From Scylla paramamosain (Eukaryota > Arthropoda > Malacostraca > Decapoda > Portunidae), in the NCBI RefSeq assembly GCF_035594125.1, contig NC_087156.1, forward strand, positions 11,738,806-11,802,805: a DNA stretch of 64,000 nucleotides, in the 5' to 3' direction. The position numbers were made by a program, and so were the translations under genes. Under the pieces are notes generated by a model. It did not search any database and was not told the DNA's origin. It saw nothing but the letters and a program-made list of their open reading frames with translations. Below are positions 46,533-64,000 of the stretch, piece after piece. Each line of letters starts with the position of its first letter. Position 1 is the stretch's first letter.

Positions 46533-47037
46533 AAAACATTACCAAAAACGTTTATTTTGAGTGTTTTTTACAATTTTATGTACCAAAACGTCAAAATGCC
46601 TCCAGAACACCATCTATGGGAAAATGAAACGGCATTTGCAGAAACATGTCTTTTGAGTGTTGATGAACGTGGTAGGTACCAAAGTTATAAAAAGCATGGA
46701 AAGCTACCTATATGAAAGAACAAGACAACCAAAAATTTATCTATTGGGTATTTTCAGCTACTTACGTACCATAACGCTGAGATGTATGCAAAACACCCTT
46801 TATTACCATAAACAATTTTTTTTCTTTTTACATATAAAAAGAAACATATATGCATGCAAAATACTTTGCAAGGGGAAACGAAAAGACATTAGAAGAAACT
46901 TTTATTATGAGTGTTATTTTTTTATTTCTAAGGTACCAAGACCTATTTGAAACATTGAAGAACACTCTATATGGAGAAAAGAACAAGATTACAAAAATGT
47001 GCTTTTTGAGTGTTTTTCACATTGTTAAGTAAGAAAA
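46533..47037 (-). repeat. Short minus-oriented monomer block
   Basis: Five or so monomers read ACCAAAAACGTTTATTTTGA and TACGTACCATAACGCTGAG, in minus orientation between two plus-oriented arrays. The right join, AAGTAAGAAAACAC to TCTATAAAGAGTG, enters HOR array 3 in module M11. Confidence 0.82.
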
Positions 47038-50000
47038 CACTCTATAAAGAGTGTTATTTGTGGGTTTTAGCTTTTTCATACATAACGAACATAAAAAAAA
47101 ACTCATAATACACGTTTCTCGTATCATCCTTTCATTTTCCAAACATAGGGTTCTTTGCATGTATTTAGGCGTTTTTATAGGTAACATGATCAAAAACACT
47201 CAAAATACATGTTTCTGGTAATGTTATTCTGTTTCTCCATAAAAGGTGTTTTGCATGCGTTTTAGCGTTTTGGTATGTAAGAAGCTCAAAAACACGTAAA
47301 AGCAGGTTCTTGGTAAAAGTTGGTTTTATTCCCATATAATGTGATTGCCCTCCTTTTTAGTGCTTTATTGCCTATCGCGCTCAAAAACACTCAAAAGACA
47401 CTTTTCTGGTAATGTCATTTTTTTCTCACATGAAGCTAGTTTCGCATACAATTTTTGGTTTTGGTAACTAAGAATGTGAAAAGCACTCAAAATACATGCA
47501 TTTGGTAAGGTTGTTCTGTATTCTCAATTAAGAGTGTTATTTTTGAGTTTCAGCATTTTGGTATCTAAGAAACTTCTCCATATACACCGAGTTTTTGCGA
47601 TTTTTGCCTTGTGGCTGTTGTGAAACTATAAAACACTCATTATACACGTTTCTCGTAATGTCCTTTTGAATCCCAATATAGAGTGCTTTCCATCTATTTT
47701 CGCGTTTTTTGAAGGTAAGAAACTCAAAAACACTAAAAATATACCTTTTTGGTAATGTTATTCTATTTCTCCATATTCGTTGCCTTGCATCCGTTTTAGC
47801 GTTTTTCTACGTAAAACACTGAAAAGACACTTTTCCAGTAATTTTGTGATGGATTCACACATTGAGTGACTTCCATATTATTTATCGTTTTGGTGCCTAA
47901 CATGCTAAAAAAAAAAAAACACACAAAAGACAGGTTTCTGGTAAGGTCGTTTAATTTCCCCATATAGGTGGCTTTGCATGCACTTTAGGGTTTGGTACAT
48001 AACAGTTTTGGCATCTCGATACCTATGAAGATGAATTTTAAAAAATTATATATTTTTTTTTTCTCTATAAAGAGTATTATTTGTGGGTTTTAGCTTTTTG
48101 GTACTTAAAGAACTTAAAAACACTCATAATACACGTTTCTCGAAATGTCCTTTCGTTTCCTAAACATAAGATTCTTTCCATTTATTTAAGCCTTTTTATA
48201 GGTAACATGATCAAAAACACTCAAAATACATGTTTTTGGTAATGTTATTCTGTTTCTAAATAAAGGGTGTTTTGCATGCGTTTTAGCGTTTCGGTATATA
48301 AGGAGCTCAAAAACACTTAGAAAAAACACTTTGTAAAAGTTGGTTTTATTCCTATGTAATGTGATTGCCCTGCTTTTTAGTGCTTCATTGCCTATCATGC
48401 TAAAAAAAAAAAAAAAACACTTAAAAGACACTTTTCTGGTAATGTCATTATTTTTTCCCACATAAAGCTACTTTCACATGCAATTTGGGGTTTTGGTAAC
48501 TAAGAATGTGAAAAACACTCAAAATACACGCATTTGGTAAGGTTGTTCTGTTTCTGAATTAAGAGTGTTATTCAGGATTTTCACCATTTTGGTATCTAAG
48601 AAACTTCTCCATATATACGAGTTTTTGCGTTTTTTGCCTTGTGCTTCTTGAGAATCTATAAAACACTCATTATACACGTTTCTCGTAATGTCCTTTTGTT
48701 AACCAATATAGAGAGCTTTCCATCCATTTTTGCGTTTTTTTTTTTTTTTTTTTTGTAAAAAGCTCAAAAATACTCAAAATATACCTTTTTGGTAATCTTA
48801 TTCTGTTTTTTCATGTTGGTTGGTTTGCATCCGTTTTAGCATTTTTCTACTTAAAACACGGAAAAGACACGTTTTCAGTAAATTGTTTTGGATTCCCATA
48901 TAGAATGACTTTCATATTATTTATTGTTTTGGTGACTAACATGCTGGCTGAAAAAAACACTAGAAACACAGGTTTCTCGTAAAATCGTTTAATTTCTCCA
49001 TATAGTTGGCTTTGCGTGCATTTTAGGGTTTTGTGCATAACAGTTCGAAAAAAAAAGCTTAAATTTACTTTTTTGATAATGTTCTTTTTTCATATAATTT
49101 CCCTGAATTTTGCCAGAATTTTGGGATCTCGGTACCTATGAAGAAGAATAACAAAAAAAAAAAAATCCTATTTCTTTATTTACTTTTTTTTTTTCTCTAT
49201 AAAGAGGTTTTAGCTTTTTGGTACTTACGGAACTTAAAAACACTCATAATACACGTTTCTCGTAATGTCCTTTCGTTTCCCAGGCATAGGGTTCTTTGCG
49301 TGTATTTAAGCGTTTTTAGAGGTAACATGATCAAAAACACTCAAAATACATGTTTTTTATAATGTTAATCTGTTTCTCCATAAAGGGTGTTTTGCATGCG
49401 TTTTAGCGTTTTGGTATATAAGGAGCTCAAAAACACTTAAAGGCAAGTTCTTGGTAAAAGATGGTTTTAATCCCATGTAATGTGATTGCCCTCCTTTTTA
49501 GTGCTTTATTGCCTAACACGCTCAAAAACACTCAAAAGACACTTTTCTGGTAATGTCATTTTTTTTACCACATAAAGCTAGTTTTGCATGCAATTTGGGG
49601 TTTTGGTAACTAAGAATGTGAAAAACAGTCAAAATACACGCATATCGTAAGGTTGTTCTGTATTCTCAATTAGGAGTGTTATTCCTGAGTTTCAGCATTT
49701 TGGTTTCTAAGAAACTTATCCATATACACGAGTATTTGCGTTTTTTGCCTTGTGGTTCTTGTGAAACTATAAAACACTCATTATGCAAGTTTCTTGTAAT
49801 GTCCTTTTGTATCTCAATATAGAGTGCTTTCTATCCATTTTCGCGTTTCTTTGTAGGTAAGAATCTCAAAAACACTGAAAATATACCTTTTTTGGTAATG
49901 CTATTCTGTTTCTTCATATTCGTTGGTTTGCATCCGTTTTAGCGTTTTTCTACGTAAAACACTGAAAAGACACTTTTTCAGTAATTTTGAGATGGATTCC

Positions 50001-52040
50001 CATATTGAGTGACTTCCATATTATATATCGTTTTGAAGCCTAACATGCTGTAAAACACTCAAAAGACAGGTTTCTGGTAAAGTCGTTTAATTTCCCCATA
50101 TACATGGCTTTGCATGCACTTTAGGGTTTGGTACATAACAGTTCGAAAAAGAATAGCTAAAATTAACTTTTTCGATAATGTTCTTTTATCCACATAATTT
50201 CCCTGAATTTTAACAGAATTTTGGCATCTCGGCATCTATGAAGATGAATAACAAAAAAAAAAATATTTTCATTTATTTTATTTATTTATTTATTTATTTA
50301 TTTTTTTTTGGTTTCTTTATAAAGAGTGTTATTTGTAGGTTTTAGCTTTTTGGTATTTAAGTAACTTAAAAACACTTATAATACACGTTTCTCGTAATGT
50401 CCTTTCGTTTCCCAAACATAGGATTCTTTGCATGTATTTAAGCGTTTTTATAAGTAACATGATCAAAAACACTCGAAATACATGTTTTTTGTAATGTTAT
50501 TGTGTTTCTCCATAACGGATTTTTTGTATTCGTTTTAGCGTTTTGGTATGTAAGGAGCTCAAAAATATTTAACGGCAAGTTCTTGGTAAAAGTTTGTTTT
50601 ATTGACATGTAATGTGATTGCCCTTCTTGTAAGTACTTTATTGCCTAACAAGCTCATAAACACTGAAAAAGACATTTTCTGGCAATATAATTTTTTCCCC
50701 ACATAAACCTAGTTTCGCATGCAATTTCGTGTTTTGGTAACTAAGAATGTGAAAAACACTCAAAATACACGCATTTGGTAATGTTGTTCTGTATCTCAAT
50801 CAAGAGTGTTATTCATGAGTTTCAGCATTTTGGTATCTAAGAAACTTTTGCCTTATGGTTGTTGTGAAACTATAAAACACTCATTATACAGGTTTCTCGT
50901 AATGTCCTTTTGTTTCCCACTATAGAGTGCTTTGCATCCATTTTCGCGTTTTTTGTAGGTAACAGGCTCAAAAACACTCAAAATATACCTTTTTGGCAAT
51001 GTTATTCTATTTCTTCATATTGGTTTGTTTGCATCCGTTTTAGCGTGTTTCTACGTAAAACACTGAAAAGACAAGTGTTAAGTGATTTTGTTTTGGATTC
51101 CCATATAGAGTGACTTCCATATTATTTATTGTTTTGGTGCCTAACATGCTGAAAAAACACTCAAAAGACAGGTTTCTGGTAAAGTCGTTTAATTTCCCTA
51201 TAGAGGTTGCTTTGCATGCAATTTAGGTTTTGGTACATAACTGTCCGAAAAAAAAGCTAAAATTAACTTTCTTGATAATGTTCTTTTTTCCACATAATTT
51301 CCCTGAATTTTGCCAGAATTTTGGCATCTCGGTACCTATGAAGAAGAATAAAAAAAAAGAAATACTTTTTTTTTTGTTTGTTTATAGTGTTATTTGTGGG
51401 TTTTAGCTTTCTGGTGCTTAAGGAATTTATTAACATTCATAATACACGTTTCTCTTATGTTCTTTCGTTTCCCAAACATAGGGTTCTTTGCATGTATTTA
51501 AGCGTTTCTATAGGTAACATGATCAAAAACACTCAAAATACATGTTTTTGGTAATGTTATTCTGTTTCTTCATAAAGGGTGTTTTCAATGCGTTTTAGCG
51601 TTTTGGTATGTTAGGAGCTCAAAAACACTTAAAGGCAAGTTCTTGGTAAAAGTTGGTTTTATTCCCATGTAATGTGATTGCCCTGCTTTTTAGTTCTTTA
51701 TTGCCTAACACGCTCAAAAACACTCAAAAGACACTTTTCTGGAAATGTCTTTTTTTTTTTCTTTCCACATAAAGCTAGTTTCGTATGTAATTTGGGGTTT
51801 TGGTAACCAAGAATGTGAAAAACACTCAAAATACACGCATTTGGTAAGATTGTTCTGTTTCTCAATTAAGAGTGCTATTCATGAGTTTCAGCGTTTTGGT
51901 ATCTAAGAATCTCAAAAACACTTATAATGCACGTTTCTCGTAATGTCCCTTTTTTTCCTCATTTAGGGTGCTTTGCATGCATTTTGGCATTTTATTTTTC
52001 ACGAAATAGCTGAAAAACACTGAAAATACACGCTTTTGGT
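47038..52040 (+). repeat. HOR satellite array 3
   Basis: This is the most regular HOR stretch in the window. The M10-end landmark is near 48025, 49138, 50236 and 51338 (spacings 1113, 1098 and 1102). It begins within M11. The first M9 to M10 passage (about 48005) lost most of M10, and M5 of the unit near 50848 lost its second half. It ends within a monomer at GGTAAT, where the CR1-like fragment is inserted. Confidence 0.93.
49242..50373 (+). repeat. Reference HOR unit, 1132 bp, with module positions
   Basis: Modules start at M1 49242 (ACTCATAATACACG), M2 49339, M3 49435 (ACTTAAAGGCAAG), M4 49530, M5 49627, M6 49776, M7 49874, M8 49961 (ACTGAAAAGACAC), M9 50057, M10 50159, the A/T block at about 50252-50310, and M11 at about 50312. 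Most modules are 93-102 bp. M5 is about 149 bp because it carries a second, internally deleted monomer (from CTTATCCATATACACGAG). M7 is about 87 bp. M11 has lost its first 40 or so bases to the A/T block. The next unit starts at 50374. Confidence 0.88.
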
Positions 52041-52165
52041 AATAAGAACATAAGAACATAAGAAATAAGTAAATATGCAAGTAGGCATCAGGCCTACAGG
52101 TGGCAGTACTTGTATGAAATATGCCTACGTATTTCCACCTATCATCCCATTCTATAAATGTGTAA
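52041..52165 (-). other. CR1-like 3' UTR with octamer-repeat terminus
   Basis: On the minus strand this short region reads TGGAAATACGTAGGCATAT, then CACCTGTAGGCCTGATGCC, and finishes in about 2.5 copies of TTCTTATG. AGGCATCAGGCCTACAGGTG carries AGGCCT-centred dyad symmetry. In CR1-type elements the 3' UTR and terminal repeats are what the RT recognises. Confidence 0.75.
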
Positions 52166-52603
52166 TTATCTCTTACAGTTGCCAAATGCCTCAGCACTAA
52201 CAGCTTGATTACTAAGTCTGTTCCAATCATCTACTACTGTATTTGAAAACCAATTCCTTCCTGTTTCCTTTTTGAACATCAAGTTTTCAGGCTCAAGCTT
52301 GAAAACTTGATGTTCTATTTTTCTTGTTCTGTCATGGTTACAGATTCTAAGAATTTCCCTTATGTTCCCCTTGTTATAAACCATATACCACTTAAAGACT
52401 TCTCTCAGGTCCACTCTTAACCTACGTCTCTCTAAAGAATGTAAATTTAACAGCTTGAATATCGCTTCGTAAGGAATACTCCTCATCCCCTGTATCCTTT
52501 TAGTCATTTTCCTTTGTACTGATTCTAATAGACCTTTATCCTTCCTGTGATGTGGTGACCAGAATTGGACAGCGTAGTCTAGATGAAGTCTGACCAGCGC
52601 CAA
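52166..52603 (-). pseudogene. CR1-like pol, C-terminal fragment
   Basis: This 145-codon frame contains LVRLHLDYAVQFWSPHHRKD followed by LLESVQRKMTKRI, LHSLERRRLRVDLREVFK and the C-terminal NTVVDDWNRLSNQAVSAEAF. These are hallmark patterns of the CR1-type thumb/C-terminal region. It is separated from the FADD fragment by a frameshift in 52604-52747, and the last residues are altered by a premature stop. Confidence 0.85.
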
Positions 52604-52747
52604 ATGTAACTTTAATATTACTTCGTGAGTTCTACTTTTAGCACTCCTGAAAATGAATCATAATACACTATTTGCTTTGTTTCTGGCCTCTTTGCATTGC
52701 TTTCTTAGACGGAGTTCAGAGCTAACTTTAAATCTCAAATCTTTTTC

Positions 52748-53115
52748 TTACCCTGAAAATACCAGAACTTGGTTGCTCATTGTGTAACTAATGTGTGGGT
52801 TTCTTCTACTTACGCTAAGTGCTTTGCATTTGTTGATATTAAACTGCATTTCCCATCTGTCTGTCCATTCGTTCATCCTATCCAAATCTGCCTGCAAGGC
52901 GATGGTATGAGATTCTGATCTAATTAATCTACATACTCTCGTGTCATCCGCAAATTTACTAACAACACTACTAATTCCAGTATCCAAGTCATTGACATAT
53001 ATTACAAACAACATCGGCCCTAACACTAATAATCCCTTTGTCACCCCATTAATTACTTGATCCCACTCGGATTTAGAGCCGTTTATTACAACACTCTGTC
53101 GCCTGCCGCTTGGCC
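52748..53115 (-). pseudogene. CR1-like pol, RT palm fragment with FADD
   Basis: The frame contains WIRSWPSGRRQSVVINGS, a degenerate motif B (GVTKGLLVLGP where the family has a GVPQGSVLGP-like sequence), LFVIYVNDL and the catalytic FADD box (residues 31-34 of the 98-codon open part starting at 53044). It continues with ALQADLDRMNEWTDRWEMQF and NINKCKALSV. About 150 residues of fingers and motif A that should precede WIRSW are absent, so the domain cannot be active. Confidence 0.82.
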
Positions 53116-53134
53116 ATGACCTTATCCAGATTAC

Positions 53135-53648
53135 TTATAACCTTTTTCCAATTCTTAAATATTCTGGAATATATTTTATCTGGTCCTGGTGACTTGAACT
53201 TATCAGCTTATCTATCTCCTGTTCCACTATCTCTTTAGTTATGGTAATATCTGTCAGCTTCTCATTCTCTTCTACTCTAAATATCTTCTCACTATTCGGC
53301 AAATTCTGCATGTTTTCCTGGGCAAAGACAGTTAAAAAATACTCGTTCACAATTTTACTAATCTCCTCCCAACAACTAAGCAGGTCCCATTCTGCTGTCT
53401 TTAAAGAACTATTGTTTCTCTATTCTTCGTCTTATATGCCTGATAAAATCCCTTGGGGTCCATCTTCGCTTGGCTGGCTACCTTTAATTCATAACTATTT
53501 TTAGCTTTCCTTGTTAAACTCCTGACTTTTCTAATTCATTATATTATCGCCTTAAAACCACTTCCCCTGTCTTTAATCTCATATATACTTCTCTTTCGCT
53601 CTATGTAGTGTTTTAACCTCAGTCATCCATTTAGGACCATTTTTCTGT
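53135..53648 (-). pseudogene. CR1-like pol, pre-RT portion (broken)
   Basis: The minus-strand translation gives a degraded PKWMTEVKTLHRAKEKY segment, then SQAKMDPKGFYQAYKTK, then after stops MNEYFLTVFAQENMQ and VEQEIDKLISSS. This order (a lysine-rich linker, then a DPKGFYQ-like motif, then a NEYF-x-VF motif) is typical of the segment just upstream of the RT fingers in CR1/Rex-type elements. Only the last part (53135-53350, 71 codons) is open. The downstream end joins by deletion to a later part of RT. Confidence 0.75.
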
Positions 53649-56532
53649 GATCTTATTCTTCTGTAAGGGATGTTTTAGCGTTTTTGTACATATGAACCTA
53701 TAAAACACGTTTTTAGTAATGTTGTTTTGTATTCCTTTATAGAGCGCTTTCCATGCTTTTTTAGCGTTTTGGTGTCTAACACGTTGAAAAACACTGAAAA
53801 GACACGTTGATGATAATGTCGTTTCGTTTCCCGATAAAGGGGGCTTCCAATGCATTTTGACTTTTGGTACTTAACAATTTGACAAAAAGTTTAAGAAAAA
53901 GTTTTCGGTAGAGTTGTTTTTCCATATAAAGTGCTAATCATGTGTTTTTGAGTTTTGGTACTTAAAAAGCTCAAAATCTCTCATAATACACTTTTCTCGT
54001 AATGTTCTTTCTTTTCTCCATGTAGGATGCTTTGCGTGTAATTTTGCATTTTTATACTTAACAAGCACAAAAACAATCAAAATACAAGTTTTTGGTAATG
54101 TTATTCTGTTTCTCCGTAAAGGTTGTTTTGCATGCGTTTCAGCGATTTCGGACGTAAGAAGGTCAAAAACACTCTAAAGATACTTTCTTGGTAATGTTAT
54201 TTTATATTGCCAAATAGGGTGCTTTCAATGCTTTTTAGCATTTTGATTCCTAACACTCAAGTAAACAGTCAAAAGACACGTTTCCTGTAATATAGTTTTG
54301 CTTCTTCATATAGGGATCTGGATGCATTATGATATTTTGCTACATAATATGAGAAACGCTCAAAATAAAGGTTCCAGGTAATGTTGTTCTTTTTCTCTTT
54401 ATAGGGTGCTATTCATGCGTTTTAGCGTTTTGGTACTTAGGAAGCTCAAAAACACTAATAAAACTTTTTTCTCCTAATGTCTTTCTATTTCCCCATATAG
54501 GATGCTTCGTATGTTGACGTTTTGGTACATAACAAGGTAAAAAAAAAAATAAAAACACGTTTTTGGTGATGTTCTGTTTCTCTATTAAGAAATTTAGGAT
54601 ATATTCAATTTTCATTCGAGCAGTTTAGTGTTTGGTACCTAAGAGACTGAAAACACTGACAATGCACGTTTCTCGTAATGTTCTATCGTTTCCTCATACA
54701 GGGTGCTTTACATGCAGTTTTTAATATGATGTACGTAACAGACTCAAAAAGACTCAAAATACACGTTTTTGGTAAGGTTTTTCTATTTGGTAAGGTTATT
54801 CGTGTTTGTTGCATGTGTTTTAGGCTTTTAGTACGTAAAAAGTTTAAAACACTTAAAAGACATGCTTATTATTTTGCATTTATATATAAGGTGCTTTCCA
54901 TGCTATTTAGCATTTATGTGAAAAACACATAAAAACACATTTCTTACATTATTGTTAAATTTTCTCGTATAGCGAGTAAGAATTATGGTGTTTTGCTACC
55001 TGACAATGTGAAAAACATTCAAATTACACGATTTTGGTAATTTGTTTCTTTTCCTCCATACAGTGTGCTACTCATTTATTTTAGCGTTTTGGTACCTAAG
55101 AAGCTAGAAAAAAAAAAACTCATAAAACACGTTTTTTGTTATGTTCTTTCATTTCCTCATATAGGGTCTTTTTGGTGCTTTGGTACCTAACAGGGTGTTT
55201 GCATGTATTTTGACATTTTAGTTCGTAAAAACCTAAAAAAAAACACTCTAAAGACACGTTTTAGTAAAGTTGTTTTGTATTCACCTATAGTGTGATTTCG
55301 ATGCTTCTTACTGATTTGGTGCCTAAAACGCCCAAAAAATAACAAAAGACAAGTTTCTAGTGATTTCGTTTCGTTTCTTCATATAGGTTGCTTTACATGC
55401 ATGTTGGCGTTTTGGTAATTATCAATGTAAAAAATACAAGGTAAGGTTGTTCTTTTTCTTCAGAGGACTATTGAAGCTTTTTACTGATTTGGTACTTAAG
55501 AAAGTAATAAAAAAAATAACATAGCAAACGTTTCTCGTAATGTCCTTTCATTTCCATATGCAGGGTGTTTTGTTTGATGATAGGCGATTTTGTACATAAT
55601 ACGCTCAAAGACACTCAAAATACACGTTTTTGGTAAATGTATTCTGTTTCTCTATATAGGGTATTTTCATGCGTTTTTAATGTCGTTTCATATATCTATT
55701 TCTCCATATAGGGTGTTATTCATGCGTTTTACCCTTTTGATACTAAGGTCAAAAACACTCATAATACACGTTTCTCGTAATGACTTCATTTTTCCCATAT
55801 AGGGTATTTTCGATTCATATAGGAGTTTTTTACGTAACAATCTTACAAAACACTCAAAATACTTGTTTTTGGTAATGTTATTCTGTTTTTCCATAAAGGA
55901 TGTTTTCTATGTTTTTTTTTATCGTTTTGGTACGTAGGACACTCAAAAGAAACATTTTCTTAATGTTGTTTTGTATTCCCATATCAGGTGATTTGTATGC
56001 TTTTTAGCATTTTTGTGCGTAACACGCTGAAGAACACATTTTAGATTCGTTTCTGAAATCTCGTTTCCTTTCCCCAAATAGGGGGCTTTACATGCATTAT
56101 GGCGTTTTGATTCATAACAATGTTAAAACACTGAAAATTTACGTTTTTGGTAATGTTATTTCATATAGAGTGTTATTCATGCATTTTAGCGACTTCGTAC
56201 CTAATAAGTAAAAAAACAAAAAAAAAAAAAACAATAGTACACATTTTAGTAACGTCTTTTCATTTTCCCATTTAAGATATTATATATGCATTTTTGCGTT
56301 TTTCTACTTAACTAACTCAGAAACACTCGAAATATTTGTTTTTGATATTATTTCTCTATGTTTTTTATTTTCATGCGATTTAGCGTTTCGGTACGTAAGA
56401 AAGTCAAAAAAAATGAAAACACACGTTTATGGTAAAGTTGTTTTGTTTTCCTTTATAGGGTGCTTTCCATGCAGCCAATAAACATTCAAAAGGCACTTTT
56501 CTGGAAATCGCGTTTCCTTTCCTCATATAGGG
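53649..56532 (+). repeat. Monomeric 96-bp satellite array, plus orientation
   Basis: Plus-oriented diverged monomers have no HOR period. The stretch 53787-53990 is the closest relative of 38618-38826. The array ends at TCATATAGGGTACAAAAC, where orientation reverses. No genes are seen. Confidence 0.86.
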
Positions 56533-56996
56533 TACAAAACATGTATTAGTAGTGTTTTCGAAAACGCCAAAGTGCATGCAAAGTAAGCTATACGGGAGAA
56601 ACAAACAAAAACGTGTCTTTTGAATGTTTTCAGCTGTTTACGTACCAAAACACTAAAATGCATAGATAAGAAACTTCACGGAGAAACAAAATATTATTGC
56701 CAAAAACGTGTATTTTGAATGTTTTTAAGCTTATTACGTACCAATACGCAAAAATTCATCCATTTCATTTTATTTCGGTGCTTTTCAACGTTAGCACCAA
56801 AACTCTAAAGAGCATGGAAGACACTCTATATAGAAATCAAAACAACATTATCAAAATGGTGTCTTTTGAGTGTTTTTGAGCTTCTTACGTTCCAAAATGC
56901 TAAAACGATAAATAGCCTTTATCGGGAGACATTACCAAAAACGTATGATTTAAGCGTTTTCCAGCTTTTTAGAAACCAAAACGCCTAAATATATGT
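56533..56996 (-). repeat. Short minus-oriented monomer block
   Basis: About five monomers in minus orientation (ACGCCAAAGTGCATGCAAAG, TTACGTACCAAAACACTAA) lie between two plus-oriented arrays. It stops at AAATATATGT, directly before ACTAATCACGTG, the first base pairs of the 2.6-kb duplicated block. Confidence 0.82.

Positions 56997-64000
<7,004 letters not shown>

Larger units (their letters stand above)
52041..53648 (-). mobile_element. CR1-like non-LTR retrotransposon fragment, truncated and decayed
   Basis: On the minus strand the fragment begins mid-ORF (about 53648) and runs through pre-RT sequence, the RT palm with FADD, the thumb/C-terminal region and a 3' UTR. It ends in TTCTTATG repeats (plus strand AAGAACATAAGAACATAAG at 52042-52060). 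An octamer-repeat 3' end with no poly(A) is characteristic of the CR1 group. Motif A and the region before it are missing by internal deletion, and there are several stops and frameshifts. The satellite resumes on the right (CTTATTCTTCTGTAAGGG) nearly in phase with where it stopped on the left (TTTTGGTAAT), so this is a simple insertion into one monomer. No target-site duplication is evident. Confidence 0.88.

Noticed and set aside
53241..53504. An 87-codon plus-strand ORF in the CR1-like fragment
   Set aside because: It is antisense to the recognisable pre-RT region and is Ser/Leu-rich as expected of a shadow frame.

Overview
The window looks like non-genic, AT-rich heterochromatin from a eukaryote. 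I found no host gene, no rRNA or tRNA gene, no CRISPR array and no bacterial-style operon. About 90% of the 64 kb derives from one satellite family with a monomer of about 96 bp. Its marks are a GCATGC core, a GGTACC or GGTACG/TACGTA box, and an AAACACTCAAAATACACG-type A-rich stretch. The remainder is two broken non-LTR retrotransposons, a few long dinucleotide tracts and small minisatellites. The style of the two retroelements plus the very long (TA)n tracts suggests an arthropod, most likely a decapod crustacean. That is inference from family resemblance, not a proven assignment.

Two kinds of satellite organisation alternate. (1) Higher-order repeat (HOR) arrays: about eleven distinct modules (M1-M11) make a unit of about 1.1 kb, repeated head to tail at 462-17420, 26376-38600 and 47038-52040. 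All are in one orientation apart from short inverted pieces. (2) Monomeric 96-bp arrays with no obvious 1.1-kb period and with orientation switches: 20709-23592 (minus), 23593-26165 (plus), 38601-38826 (plus), 38827-42941 (minus), 43411-46532 (plus), 46533-47037 (minus), 53649-56532 (plus), 56533-56996 (minus) and 56997-64000 (plus). 'Plus' means the strand reading GGTACC...CTCAAAAACACTC...GCATGC.

Large duplications overlie this. Positions 1-462 are an almost exact inverted copy of 4222-4691. Positions 462-11030 are repeated, with several deletions, at about 33150-38600. Positions 22259-23592 are repeated at 38828-40176, and 23589-26165 at 56997-59718, so the 22.2-26.2 kb block is a mosaic of two blocks that lie apart elsewhere in the window. 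(TA)n or (AT)n tracts of 121-410 bp sit inside, at the end of, or beside these blocks.

The mobile elements are an EN+RT non-LTR retrotransposon on the minus strand at 17421-20708, nearly complete in layout but broken by two single-base homopolymer shifts and one stop, and a truncated CR1-like fragment on the minus strand at 52041-53648. Nothing supports a functional protein-coding locus. The points of interest are the architecture and rearrangement history of the satellite.
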